A stretch of 64,000 nucleotides of DNA, taken from the NCBI GenBank assembly GCA_963965975.1, contig OZ014424.1, positions 2,666,001 to 2,730,000 of the forward strand, read 5' to 3'. Every line of letters starts with the position of its first letter. Within the stretch, counting starts at the first letter, position 1. A model generated the notes under the pieces. That model was not told where the DNA came from. It saw nothing but the letters and a program-made list of their open reading frames with translations, and did not search any database. Positions 1-13,700 of this stretch are shown here, piece after piece. Position numbers and translations under genes: made by a program. This DNA comes from Xestospongia bergquistia (taxonomy: Eukaryota; Porifera; Demospongiae; Haplosclerida; Petrosiidae).

Positions 1-429
1 GTTTATTTAGTTAGTCCCATAGAGTCCTTTAGAATGAGCAGTTTACTTTATAAAATTTACTCAATAGTCTAAACCTTCTAAAGTCTTTAATTTAAAGACT
101 TTAGAGTGTTAATGCAAACCAACTTACTAAACTGTTAATAGCAGTTTGTTTAGTTAGTTTCATAGAGTCCTTTAGACTGAGCTGTTTACTTTATAAACTT
201 CATTTAATAGTCTAAACCTTCTAAACTCTTTATTTTAAAGACTTTAGAGTGTTAATGCAAACCAACGTACTAAACTGTTTATAGCAGTTTATTTAGTTAG
301 TCCCATAGAGTCCTTTAGACTTAGCTGTTTACTTTATAAACTTCACTCAATAGTCTAAACCTTCTAAACTCTTTAATTTAAAGACTTTAGAGTGTTAATG
401 CAAACCAACTTACTAAACGGTTAATAGCA

Positions 430-3400
430 GTTTATTTAGTTAGTCCCATAGAGTCCTTTAGAATGAGCAGTTTACTTTATAAAATTTACTCGATAGTCTA
501 ATCCTTCTAAAGTCTTTAAATTAAAGACTTTAGACTGTTAACGCAAACCAACTTACTAAACTGTTAATAGCAGTTTATTTAGTTAGTTTCTTACAGTCCT
601 TTAGACTGAGCTGTTTGCTTTGTAAACTTCACTCAATAGTCTAAACCTTCTAAACTTTTTAATTAAAAGACTTTAGAGTGTTAATGCAAACAAACTTACT
701 AAACTGTTAAAAGCAGTTTATTTAGTTAGTCCTATAGAGTCCTTTAGACTGAGCTGTTTACTTTATAAACTTCACTCAATAGTCTAAACCTTCAAAACTC
801 TTTAATTTAAAGACATTAAAGTGTTAATGCAAACCAACTTACTAAACTCTTAATAGCAGTTTATTTAGTTAGTCCCATAGAGTCCTTTAGAATGAGCAGT
901 TTACTTTATAAACTTCACTCAATAGTCTAAACCTTCTAAAGTCGTTAAATTAAAGACTTTAGAGTGTTAATGCAAACCAACTTACTAAACTGTTAATAGC
1001 AGTTTATTTAGTTAGTTTCTTAGAGTCCTTTAGACTGAGCTGTTTACTTTATAAACTTCACTCAATAGTCTAAACCTTCTTAACTCATTAATTTAAAGAC
1101 TTTAGAGTGTTAATGCAAACCAACTTACTAAACTGTTAATAGCAGTTTGTTTATTTAGTTTGATAGAGTCCTTTAGACTGAGCTGTTTATATTATAAACT
1201 TCACTCAATAGTCTAAACCTTTTAAAGTCATTAAATTAAAGACTTTAGAGTGTTAATGCAAAGCAACTCACTAAACTGTTAATAGCAGTTTATTTATTTA
1301 GTTTCTTAGAGTCCTTTAGACTGAGCTGTTTACTTTATAAACTTCACTCAATAGTCTAAAGTTTCTAAACTCTTTAATTTAAAGACTTTAGAGTGTTAAT
1401 GCAAACCAACTTACTAAACTGTTAATAGCGGTTTATTTAGTTAGTCCTATAGAGTCCTTTAGATTGAGCTGTTTACTTTATAAACTTCACTCAATCGACT
1501 AAACCTTCTAAACTCTTTAATTTAAAGACTTTAGAGTGTTAATGCAAACCAACTTACTAAACTGTTAATAGCAGTTTATATAGTTTATCCCATAGAGTCC
1601 TTTAGAATGAGCAGTTTACTTTATGAAATTTACTCAATAGTCTAAACCTTCTAAAGTCTTTAAATTAAAGACTTTTGAGTGTTAATGCAAACCAAGTTAC
1701 TAAACTGTTAATAGCAGTTTATTTAGTTAGTTTCATAGAGTCCTTTAGACTGAGCTGTTTACTTTATAAACTTCACTCAATAGTCTAAACCTTCTAAACT
1801 CTTTAATTTAAAGACTTTAGAGTGTTAATGCAAACCAACTTACTAAACAGTTAATAGCAGTTTATTTAGTTAGTCCCATAGAGTCCTTTAGAATGAGCAG
1901 TTTACTTTATAAAATTTAGTCAATAGTCTAAACTTTCTAAAGTCTTTAATTTAAAGACTTTAGAGTGTTAATGCAAACCAAGTTACTAAACTGTTAATAG
2001 CAGTTTATTTAGTTAGTTTCATAGAGTCCTTTAGACTGAGCTGTTTACTTTATAAACTTCACTCAATAGTCTAAACCTTCTAAACTCTATAATTTAAAGA
2101 CATTAAAGTGTTAATGCAAACCAACTTACTAAACTGTTAAGAGCAGTTTATTTAGTTAGTCCGATAGAGTCCTTTAGAATGAGCAGTTTACTTTATAAAA
2201 TTTACTCAATAGTCTAATCCTTCTAAAGTCTTTAAATTAAAGACTTTAGAGTGTTAACGCAAACCAACTTACTAAACTGTTAATAGCAGTTTATTTAGTT
2301 AGTTTCTTAGAGTCCTTTAGACTGAGCTGTTAACTTTGTAAACTTCACTCAATAGTCTAAACCTTCTAAACTCTTTAATTTAAAGACTTTAGAGTGTTAA
2401 TGCAAACCAACTTACTAAACTGTTAATAGCTATTTATTTAGTTAGGCCTATAGAGTCCTTTAGACTGAGCTGTTTACTTTATAAACTTCACTCAATAGTC
2501 TAAACCTTCAAAACTCTTTAATTTAAAGACATTAAAGTGTTAATGCAAACCAACTTACTAAACTCTTAATATCAGTTTATTTAGTTAGTCCCATAGAGTC
2601 CTTTAGAATGAGCAGTTTACTTTATAAACTTCACTCAATGGTCTAAACCTTCTAAAGTCGTTAAATTAAAGACTTTAGAGTGTTAATGCAAACCAACTTA
2701 CTAAACTGTTAATAGCATTCTATTTAGTTAGTTTCTTAGAGTACTTTAGACTGAGCTGTTTACTTTATAAACTTCACTCAATAGTCTAAACCTTCTTAAT
2801 TCTTTAATTTAAAGACTTTAGAGTGTTAATGCAAACCAACTTACTAAACTGTTAATAGCAGTTTGTTTAGTTAGTTTGATAGAGTCCTTTAGACTGAGCT
2901 GTTTATATTATAAACTTCACTCAATAGTCTAAATCTTCTAAAGTCATTAAATTAAAGACTTTAGAGTGTTAATGCAAACCAACTGACTAAACTGTTAATA
3001 GCAGTTTATTTATTTAGTTTCTTAGAGTCCTTTAGACTGAGCTGTTTACTTTATAAACTTCACTCAATAGTCTAAACTTTCTAAACTCTTTAATTTAAAG
3101 ACTTTAGAGTGTTAATGCAAACCAACTTACTAAACTGTTAATAGCAGTTTATTTAGTTAGTCCTATAGAGTCCTTTAAACTGAGCTGTTTTCTTTATAAA
3201 CTTAACTCAATAGTCTAAACCTTCTAAACTCTTTAATTTAAAGACTTTAGAGTGTTAATGCAAACAAACTTACTAAACTGTTAATAGCGGTTTATATAGT
3301 TTATCCCATAGAGTCCTTTAGAATGAGCAGTTTACTTTATGAAATTTACTCAATAGTCTAAACCTTCTAAAGTCTTTAAATTAAAGACTTTAGAGTGTTA

Positions 3401-3576
3401 ATGCAAACCAACTTAGTAAACTGTTAATAGCAGTTTATTTAGTTAGTTTCTTAGAGTCCTTTAGACGGAGCTGTTTACTTTATAAACTTCACTCAATAGT
3501 CTAAACTTTCTAAAGTCTTTAATTTAAAGACTTTAGAGTGTTAATGCAAACCAACTTACTAAACTGTTAATAGCAG
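430..3576 (+). repeat. 12-monomer higher-order repeat, 1,716-bp offset
   Basis: Monomers from 430 to about 1,860 match those from 2,146 to about 3,576 at an offset of exactly 1,716 bp (12 x 143). The shared private variants include CTAATCCTTC with GTTAACGC (from about 500 and about 2,216), the GACATTAAAG variant near 810 and 2,526, and the TATAGTTTATCCC variant with TTATGAAATTT near 1,577 and 3,293. The variant GAATGAGCAG falls at 461, 890 and 1,605 and again at 2,177, 2,606 and 3,321. The identity breaks off after about ten monomers. Confidence 0.85.
506..534. repeat. 29-bp palindrome in the monomer core (representative copy)
   Basis: The two arms are TCTAAAGTCTTTAA and TTAAAGACTTTAGA, 14 bp each, exact reverse complements with one central base (A at 520). 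The same palindrome recurs in about half of all monomers, with A or T at the centre. In the other monomers the left arm reads CTAAACTCTTTAA, which puts one G/C mismatch into the stem. It contains two TTAA tetranucleotides, and these are the sites used by both transposon insertions in the window. Confidence 0.95.
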
Positions 3577-5172
3577 TTTGTTTAGTGAGCTTCATAGAGT
3601 CCTTTAGGCTGAGCTGTTTACTTTATAAACTTCACTCAATAGTCTAAACCTTCTAAACTCTTTAATTTAAAGACTTTACAGTGTTAATGCAAAGCAACTT
3701 ACTAAACTGTTAATAACTGTTTACTTAGTTAGTCCCATAGAGTCCTTTAGACTAAGCTCTTTACTTTATAGGTTTCACTCAATACTCTAAACCTTCTAAA
3801 CTCTTTAAATTAAAGACTTTAGAGTATTAATGCAAACCAACATACTAAACTGTTAATAGCAGTTTCTTTAGTTAGTTTCATAGAGTCCTTTAGACTGAGC
3901 TCTTTACTTTATAAACTTGACTCGATAGTCTAAACCTTCTAAAGTCTTTATTTTAAAGACTTTAGAATGTTAATGCAAACCAACTTACTAAAATGTTAAT
4001 AGGAGTTTATTTATTTAGTTTCATAGAGTCCTTCAGACTGAGCTGTTCACTTTATAAACTTCACTCAATAGTCTAAACCTTCTAAAGTCTTTAAATTAAA
4101 GACTTTAGAGTGTTAATGCAAACAAACTTACTAAACTGTTCCTAGCAGTTTATTTAGTTAGTCCCATAGGGTCCTTTAGAATGAGTTCTTTACTTTATAA
4201 ACTTCACTCAATAGTCTAAATTTTATAAGTTTTTAATTTAAAGACTTTAGAGTGTTAATGCAAAAAACTTACTAAACTGTTAGTAGCAGTTTGCTTAGTT
4301 ACTTTCATAGAGTCCTTTAGACTGAGCTGTTTACTTTATAAACTTCACTCAACAGTCTAAACCTTCTAAACTCTTTAATTTAAAGACTTTAGAGTGTTAA
4401 TGCAAACCAACGTACTAAACTGTTAATAGCAGTTTATTTAGTTAGTCCCATAGAGTCCTTTAGACTGAGGTGTTTACTTTATAAACTTCACTCAATAGGC
4501 TAAACCTTCTAAACTCTTTAATTTAAAGACTTTAGATGTTAATGCAAGCCAACATACTAAACTGTTAATAGCAGTTTCTTTAGTTAGTCCCATAGAGTCC
4601 TTTAGAATGAGCAGTTTACTTTATAAAATTTACTCAATAGTCTAAACCTTCTAAAGTCTTTAAATTAAAGACTTTAGAGTGTTAATGCAAACCAACTTAC
4701 TAAACTGTTTATAGCAGTTTATTTAGTTAGTTTCATAGAGTCCTTTAGACTGATCTGTTTACTTTATAAACTTCACTCAATAGTCTAAACCTTCTAAACT
4801 CTTTAATTTAAAGACATTAAAGTGTTAATGCAAACCAACTTACTCAACTGTTAACAGCAGTTTCTTTAGTTAGTCCCATAGAGTCCTTTAGAATGAGCAG
4901 TTTACTTTATAAAATTTACTCAATAGTCTAAACCTTCTAAAGTCTTTAAATTAAAGACTTTATAGTGTTAACGCAAACCATCTTACTAAACTGTTAATAG
5001 CAGTTTATTTAGTTAGTTTCTTAGAGTCCTTTAGACGGAGCTGTTTACTTTATAAACTTCACTCAATAGTCTAAACCTTCTAAACTCTTTAATTTAAAGA
5101 CTTTAGAGCGTTAATGCAAACCAACTTACTAAACTGTTAACAGCAGTTTATTTAGTTAGTCCTATAGAGTCC

Positions 5173-5218
5173 TTTAGACTGAGCTGTTTACTTTATAAAC
5201 TTCACTCAATAGTCTAAA
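5173..5218. repeat. 46-bp nested dyad in the monomer (representative copy)
   Basis: TTTAGACT (5173-5180) is the exact reverse complement of AGTCTAAA (5211-5218). Inside it GTTTA (5186-5190) pairs with TAAAC (5196-5200) around a 5-base loop, and GAG (5181-5183) faces CTC. A third, shorter dyad lies at the monomer end: AAACTG (5274-5279) and CAGTTT (5287-5292) around a 7-base loop. Single strands of the satellite could fold into a chain of hairpins. Whether they do so is not shown by the sequence. Confidence 0.85.
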
Positions 5219-8200
5219 CCTTCTAAACTCTTTAATTTAAAGACTTTAGAGTGTTAATGCAAACCAACTTACTAAACTGTTAATAGCAGTTTATTTAGTT
5301 AGTCCCATAGAGTCCTTTAGAATGAGCAGTTTACTTTATAAAATTTACTCAATAGTCTAAACCTTCTAAAGTCTTTAAATTAAAGACTTTAGAGTGTTAA
5401 TGCAAACCAACTTACTAAACTGTTAATAGCAGTTTATTTAGTTAGTTTCTTAGAGTCCTTTAGACTGAGCTGTTTACTTTATAAACTTCACTCAATAGTC
5501 TAAACCTTCTAAATTCTTTATTTTAAAGACTTTAGAGTGTTAATGCAAACCAACGTACTAAACTGTTTATAGCAGTTTATTTAGTTAGTCCCATAGAGTC
5601 CTTTAGACTTAGCTGTTTACTTTATAAACTTCACTCAATAGTCTAAACCTTCTAAACTCTTTAATTTAAAGACTTTAGAGTGTTAATGCAAACCAACTTA
5701 CTAAACTGTTAATAGCGGTTTACATATTTTATCCCATAGAGTCCTTTAGAATGAGCAGTTTACTTTATAAAATTTACTCAATAGTCTAAACCTTCTAAAG
5801 TCTTTAAATGAAAGACTTAGAGTGTTAATGCAAACCAACTTACTAAACTGTCAATAGCGGTTTATTTAGTTAGTTTCATTGAGTCCTTTAGACTGAGCTG
5901 TTTACTTTATAAACTTCACTCAATAGTCAAATCTTTCTAAAGTCTTTAATTTAAAGACTTTAGAGTGTTAATGCAAACCAACTTACTAAACTGTTTATAG
6001 CAGTTTGTTTAGTTAGTTTCATAGAGTCCTTTAGACTGAGCTGTTTACTTTATAAACTTCACTCAATAGTCTAAACCTTCTAAAGTCTTTAATATAAAGA
6101 CTTTAGAGTGTTAATGCGAACAAACTTACTAAACTGTTAACTGCAGTTTATTTAGTTAGTCCCATAGAGTCCTTTAGACTAAGCTGTTTACTTTATAAAC
6201 TTCACTCAATAGTCTAAACCTTCTAAACTCTTTAATTTAAAGACTGTAGAGTGTTAATGCAAACCAACTTACTAAACTGTTTATAGCAGTTTGTTTAGTT
6301 AGTTTCATAGAGTCCTTTAGACTGAGCTGTTTACTTTATAAACTTCACTCAATAGTCTAAACCTTCTAAAGTCTTTAATATAAAGACTTTAGAGTGTTAA
6401 TGCGAACAAACTTACTAAACTTTTAACTGCAGTTTATTTAGTTAGTCCCATAGAGTCCTTTGGACTGAGCTGTTTACTTTATAAACTTCACTCAATAGTC
6501 TAAACCTTCTAAACTCTTTAATTTAAAGACTTTAGAGTGTTAATGCAAACAAACTTACTAAACTGTTAATTGCAGTTTATTTAGTTAGTCCCATAGAGTC
6601 CTTTAGAATGAGCTGTTTACTTTATAATCTTCACTCAATAGTCTAAACCTTCTAAACTCTTTAATTTAAAGACATTAGAGCGTTAATGCAAACCAACTTA
6701 CTAAACTGTTAATAGCAGTTTATTTAGTTAGTCCCAAAGAGTCCTTTAGAATGAGCAGTTTACTTTATAAAATTTACTCAATAGCCTAAACCTTCTAAAG
6801 TCTTTAAATTAAAGACTTTAGAGTGTTAATGCAAACCAACTTACTAAACTGTTAATAGCAGTTTATTTAGTTAATTTCTTAGAGTCCTTTGGACTGAGCT
6901 GTTTACTTTATAAACTTCACTCAATAGTCTAAACCTTCTAAACTCTTTAATTTAAAGACTTTAGAGTGTTAATGCAACCAACTTACTAAACTGTTAATAG
7001 CAGTTTATATAGTTTATCCCATAGTGTCCTTTAGAATGAGCAGTTTACTTTATAAAATTTACTTAATAGTCTAAACCTTCTAAAGTCTTTATATTAAAGA
7101 CTTTAGAGTGTTAATGCAAACCAACTTACTAAACGGTTAATAGCAGTTTATTTAGATAGTTTCATAGAGTCCTTTAGACTGAGCTGTTTACTTTATAAAA
7201 TTCACTCAATAGTCTAAACCTTCTAAACTCTTTAATTTAAAGACTTTAGAGTGTTAATGCAAACCAACTGACTAAACTGTTAATAGCAGTTTGTTTAGTT
7301 AGTTTCATAGAGTCCTTTAGACTGAGCTCTTTACTTTATAAACTTCACGCAATAGTCTAAACCTTCTAAACTCTTTAATTTAAAGACTTTAGAGTGTTAA
7401 TGCAAAGCAACTTACTAAACTGTTAAAAGCAGTTTATTTAGTTAGTCCCATAGAGTCCTTTAGAATGAGCAGTTTACTTTATAAAATTTACTCAATAGTC
7501 TAAACCTTCTAAAGTCTTTAAATTAAAGACTTTAGAGTGTTAACGCAAACCAACTTACTAAACTGTTAATAGCAGTTTATTTAGTTACTTCCTTAGAGCC
7601 CTTTAGACTGAGCTGTTTACTTTATAAACTTCATTCATTAGTCCAAACCTTCTAAACTCTTTAATTTAATGACTTTAGAGTGTTAATGCAAACCAACTTG
7701 CTAAACTGTTAATAGCACTTTATTTACTTAGTCCTATAGTGTCCTTTTACTGAGCTGTTTACTTTATAAACTTCACTCAATAGTCTAAACCTTCTAAATT
7801 CTTTAATATAAGACTTTAAAGTGTTAATGCAAACCAACTTACTAAACTGTTAATAGCAGTTTATTTAGTTAGTCCCATAGAGTCCATTATAATGAGCAGT
7901 TTACTTTATAAAATTTACTCAATAGTCTAAACCTTCTAAAGTCTTTAAATTAAAGACTTTAGAGTGTTAATGCAAACCAACTTACTAAACTGTTAATAGC
8001 AGTTTATTTAGTTAGTTTCATAGAGTCCTTTAGACTGAGCTATTTACTTTATAAACTTCACTCAATAGTCTAAACTTTCTAAAGTCTTTAATTTAAAGAC
8101 TTTAGAGTGTTAATGCAAACCAACTTACTAAACTGTTAATAGCAGTTTGTTTATTTAGTTTCGTAGTGTCCTTTAGACTGAGCTGTTTACTTTATAAACT

Positions 8201-8999
8201 TGACTCAATAGTCTAAACCTTCTAAAGTCATTAAATTAAAGACTTTAGAGTGTTAATGCAAACCAACTTACTAAACTGTTAATAGCAGTTTATTTAGTTA
8301 GTCCCATAGAGTCCTTTAGACTGAGCTGTTTACTTTATAAACTTCACTCAATAGTCTAAACCTTCTAAACTCTTTATTTTAAAGACTTTAGAGTGTTAAT
8401 GCAAACCAACTTACTAAACTGTTAATAGCAGTTTATACAGTTTATCCAATAGAGTCCTTTAGAATGAGCAGTTTACTTTATAAAATTTAATGAATAGTCT
8501 AAACCTTCTAAAGTCTTTAAATTAAAGACTTTAGAGTGTTAATGCAAACCAAGTTACTAAACTGTTAATAGCAGTTTATTTAGTTAGTTTCATAGGGTCC
8601 TTAAGACTGAGCTGTTTACTTTATAAACTTCAGTCAATAGTCTAAACTTTCTAAAGTCTTTAATTTAAAGCCTTTAGAGTGTTAATGCAAACCAACTTAC
8701 TAAACTGTTAATAGCAGTTTATTTAGTTAGTAACATAGAGTCCTTTAGACTGAGCTGTTTACTTTATAAACTTCACTCAGTAGTCTAAACCTTCTAAACT
8801 CTTTAATTTAAAAACTTTGGAGTGTTAATGCAAACAAACTGACTAAACTGTTAATAGCAGTTTATTTAGTTAGTCCAATAGAGTCCTTTAGATTGAGCTG
8901 TTTACTTTATAAACTTCACTCAATAGTCTAAACCTTCTAAAGTCTTTAATTTAAAGACTTTAGAGTGTTAATGCAAACGAACTTACTAAACTGTTAATA

Positions 9000-10713
9000 G
9001 CAGTTTATTTAGTTAGTCCCATAGAGTCCTTTAGAATGAGCAGTTTACTTTATAAAATTTACTCAATGGTCTAAACCTTCTAAAGTCTTTAAATTAAAGA
9101 CTTTGGAGTGTTAATGCTAACCCACTTACTAAACTGTTAATAGCAGTTTATTTAGTTACTTTTTATAGTCCGTTAGACTGAGCTGTTTACTTTATAAACT
9201 TCACTCAATAGTCTAAACATTCTAAACTCTTTAATTTAAAGACTTTAGATTGTTAATGCAAACCAACTTACTAAACTGTTAATAGCAGTTTATTTAGTAA
9301 GTTTCATAGAGTTCCTTAGGCTAAGCTGTATACTTTATAAACTTCACTCAATAGTCTAAACTTTCTAAAGTCTTTAATTTAAAGACTTGAGAGTGTTAAT
9401 GCAAACCAACTTACTAAACTGTTAATAGCAGTTTTTTTAGTTAGTTTCATAGAGTCCTTTAGACTGAGCTGTTTACTTTATAAACTTCACTCAATAGTCT
9501 AAACCTTCTAAAGTCTTTAAATTAAAAACTTTAGAGTGTTAATGCAAAACAACTTACAAAAGTGTTGATAGCAGTTTATTTAGTTAGTTTCATAGAGTCC
9601 TTTAGACTGTGCTGTTTACTTTAAAAACAACACTCAATAGTCTAAACTTTCTAAAGTCTTTAATTTAAAGACTTTAGAGTGTTAATGCAAACAAACTTAC
9701 TAAACTGTTAATAGCAGTTTGTTTAGTTATTTTCATAGAGTCCTTTAGACTGAGCTGTTTACTTTATAAACTTCACTCAATAGTCTAAACCTTCTAAAGT
9801 CATTAATTTAAAGACTTTAGAGTGTTAATGCAAACCAACTTACTAAACTGTTAATAGCAGTTTTTTTAGTTAGTCCCATAGAGTCCTTTAGAATGAGCAG
9901 TTTACTTTATAAAATTTACTCAATGGTCTAAACCTTCTAAAGTCTTTAAATTAAAGACTTTGGAGTGTTAATGCTAACCCACTTACTAAACTGTTAATAG
10001 CAGTTTATTTAGTTACTTTTTATAGTCCGTTAGACTGAGGTGTTTACTTTATAAACTTCACTCAATAGTGTAAAAATTCTAAACTCTTTAATTTAAAGAC
10101 TTTAGATTGTTAATGCAAACCAACTTACTAAACTGTTAATAGCAGTTTATTTAGTAAGTTTCATAGAGTTCCTTAGGCTAAGCTGTATACTTTATAAACT
10201 TCACTCAATAGTCTAAACTTTCTAAAGTCTTTAATTTAAAGACTTTAGAGTGTTAATGCAAACCAACTTACTAAACTGTTAATAGCAGTTTTTTTAGTTA
10301 GTTTCATAGAGTCCTTTAGACTGAGCTGTTTACTTTATAAACTTCACTCAAAAGTCTAAACCTTCTAAAGTCTTTAAATTAAAAACTTTAGAGTGTTAAT
10401 GCAAACCAACTTACTAAAGTGTTGATAGCAGTTTATTTAGTTAGTTTCATAGAGTCCTTTAGACTGTGATGTTTACTTTAAAAACAACACTCAATAGTCT
10501 AAATTTTCTAAAGTCTTTAATTTAAAGACTTTAGAGTGTTAATGCAAACAATCTTACTAAACTGTTAATAGCAGTTTGTTTAGTTATTTTCATAGAGTCC
10601 TTTAGACTGAGCTGTTTACTTTATAAACTTCACTCAATAGTCTAAACCTTCTAAAGTCATTAATTTAAAGACTTTAGAGTGTTAATGCAAACAAACTTAC
10701 TAAACTGTTAATA
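9000..10713 (+). repeat. 6-monomer higher-order repeat, 857-bp unit, two copies
   Basis: Bases from about 9,000 to 9,856 are repeated almost exactly from about 9,857 to 10,713. Shared private variants are CAATGGTCTAAACC (9,064 and 9,921), GCTAACCCACTTAC, TTTTTATAGTCCGTTAG, AGTTCCTTAGGCTAAGC and TTTAAAAACAACACTC. The unit is one base short of 6 x 143, and that deletion is common to the duplicate spacing. The very small number of differences points to a recent duplication. Confidence 0.88.
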
Positions 10714-13700
10714 GCAGTTTATTTAGTTAGTCCCATAGAGTCCTTTAGACTGAGCTATTTACTTTATAAACTTCACTCAATAGTCTAAACCTCCTCAACT
10801 CTTTAATTTAAAGACTTTAGAGTGTTAATGCAAACTAACTTACTAAACTGTTAATAGCAGTTTATATAGTTTATCCCATAGAGTCCTTTAGAATGAGCAG
10901 TTTACTTTATAAAATTTACTCAATAGTCTAAACCTTCTAAAGTCTTTAAATGAAAGACTTTAGAGTGTTAATGCAAACCAAGTTACTAAACTGTTAATAG
11001 CATTTTATTTAGTTAGTTTCATAGAGTCCTTTAGACTGAGCTGTTTACTTTATAAACTTCACTAAATAGTCTAAACATTCTAATCTCTTTAATTTAAAGA
11101 CTTTAGAGTGTTAATGCAAACCAACTTACTAAACTGTTAATTGCAGTTTATTTAGTAAGTCCCATAGTGTCCTTTAGACTGAGCTGTTTACTTTATAAAC
11201 TTCACTCAATAGTCTAAACCTTCTAAACTCTTTAATTTAAAGACTTTAGAGTGTTAATGCAAACCAACTCACTAAACTGTTAATAGCAGTTTATTTAGTT
11301 AGTCCTATAGAGTCCTTTATAATGAGCAGTTTACTTTATAAAATTTACTCAATAGTCTAAACCTTCTAAAGTCTTTATTTTAAAGACTTTAGAGTGTTAA
11401 TGCAAAGCAACTTACTAAACTGTCAATAGCAGTTTATTTAGTTAGTCCTATACAGTCCTTTAGACTGAGCTGTTTACTTTATAAACTTCACTCAATAGTC
11501 TAAACTTTCTAAAGTCTTTAATTTAAAGACTTTAGAGTGTTAATGCAAACCAACTTACTAAACTGTTAATAGCAGTTTATTTAGTTTGTTTCATAGAGTC
11601 CTTTAGACTAAGCTGTTTACTTTATAAACTTCACTCAATAGTCTAAACCTTCTAAAGTCATTAAATTAAAGACTTAAGGGTTTTAATGCAAACAAACTTA
11701 CTAAACTGTTAATAGCAGTTTATTTAGTTAGTTTCTTAGAGTCCGTTAGACTGAGCTGTTTACTTTATAAACTTCACTCAATAGTCTAAACCTTCTAAAC
11801 TCTTTAATTTAAAGACTTTAGATTTTTAATGCAAACCAACTTACTAAACTGTTTATAGCAGATTATATAGTTTATCCCATAGAGTCCTTTAGAATGAGCA
11901 GTTTACTTTATAAAATTTACTCAATAGTCTAAACCTTCTAAAGTCTTTAAATTAAAGACTTTAGAGTGTTAATGCAAATCAAGTTACTAAACTGTTAATA
12001 GCAGTTTATTTATTTAGTTTGATAGAGTCCTTTAGACTGAGCTGTTTACTTTATAAACTTCACTCAATAGTCTAAACTTTCTAAAGTCATTAATTTAAAG
12101 ACTTTAGAGTGTTAATGTAAACCAACTTACTAAACTGTTAATAGCAGTTTGTTTAGTTAGTTTCATAGAGTCCTTTAGACTGAGCTGTTTACTTTATAAA
12201 CTTCACTCAATACTCCAAACTTTCTAAAGTCTTTAATTTGAAGACTTTAGAGTGTTAATGCAAATCAACTTACTAAACTGTTAATAGCAGTTTGTTTAGT
12301 TAGATTCATAGAGTCCTTTAGACTGAGCTGATTACTTTATAAACTTCACTCAATAGTCTAAACCTTCTAAAGTCATTAAATTAAAGACTTAAGAGTGTTA
12401 ATACAAACCAACTTACTAAACTGTTAATAGCAGTTCATTTAGTTAGTTTCTTAGAGTCTTTTAGACTGAGCTTTTACTTTATAAACTTCACTCAATAGTC
12501 TAAACCTTCTAAACTCTTTAATTTAAAGACTTTAGAGTGTTAATGCAAGCCAACTAACTGAACTGTTAATAGCAGTTTATTTAGTTAGTCCTATAGAGTC
12601 CTTTAGACTGAGCTTTTTACTTTATAAACTTCACTCAATAGTCTAAACCTTCTAAACTCTTTAATTTAAAGACTTTAGAGTGTTAATGCAAACCAACTTA
12701 CTAAACTGTTATTAGCAGTTTATAAAGTTTATCCCATAGAGTCCTTTAGAATGAGCAGTTTACTTTATAAAATTTACTCAATAGTCTAAACCTTCTAAAG
12801 TCTTTAAATTAAAGACTTTAGAGTGTTAATGCAAACCATCTTACTAAACTGTTAATAGCAGTTTATTTAGTTATTTTCTTAGAGTCGTTTAGACTGAGCT
12901 GTTTACTTTATAAACTTCACTCAATAGTCTAAACTTTTAAACTCTTTAATTTAAAGACTTTAGAGTGTTAATGCAAATCAACTTACTAAACTGTTATAGC
13001 AGTTTATATAGTTTATCCCATAGAGTCCTTTAGAATGAGCAGTTTACTTTATAAAATTTACTCAATAGTCTAAACCTTCTAAAGTCTTTAAATTAAAGAC
13101 TTTAGAGTGTTAATGCTAACCAAGTTACTAAACTGTTAATAGCAGTTTATTTAGTTAGTTTCATAGAGTCCTTTAGACTGAGCTGTTTACTTTATAAACT
13201 TCAGTCAATAGTCTAAACTTTCTAAAGTCATTAATTTAAAGACTTTAGAGTGTTAATGCAAAACAACTTACTAAACTGTTCAATGCAGTTTTTTTAGTTA
13301 GTGTCAGAGAGTCCTTTAGACTGAGCTGTTTACTTTATAAACTTCACTCAATACTCCAAACACTCTAAAGTCTTTAATTTAAAGACTTTAGAGTGTTAAT
13401 GCAAACTAACTTACTAAACTGTTAATAGCAGTTTGTTTAGTTAGATTCATAGAGTCCTTTAGACTGAGCTGTTTTCTTTATAAACTTCACTCAATAGTCT
13501 AAACCTTCTAAAGTCATTAAATTAAAGACTTAAGAGTGTTAATGCAAACAAACTTACTAAACTGTTAATAGCAGTTTATTTAGTTAGTTTCTTAGAGTCC
13601 TTTGGACTGAGCTGTTTACTTTATAAACTTCACTCAATAGTCTAAACCTTCTAAACTCTTTAATTTAAAGACTTTAGAGTGTTAATGCAAACCAACTAAC

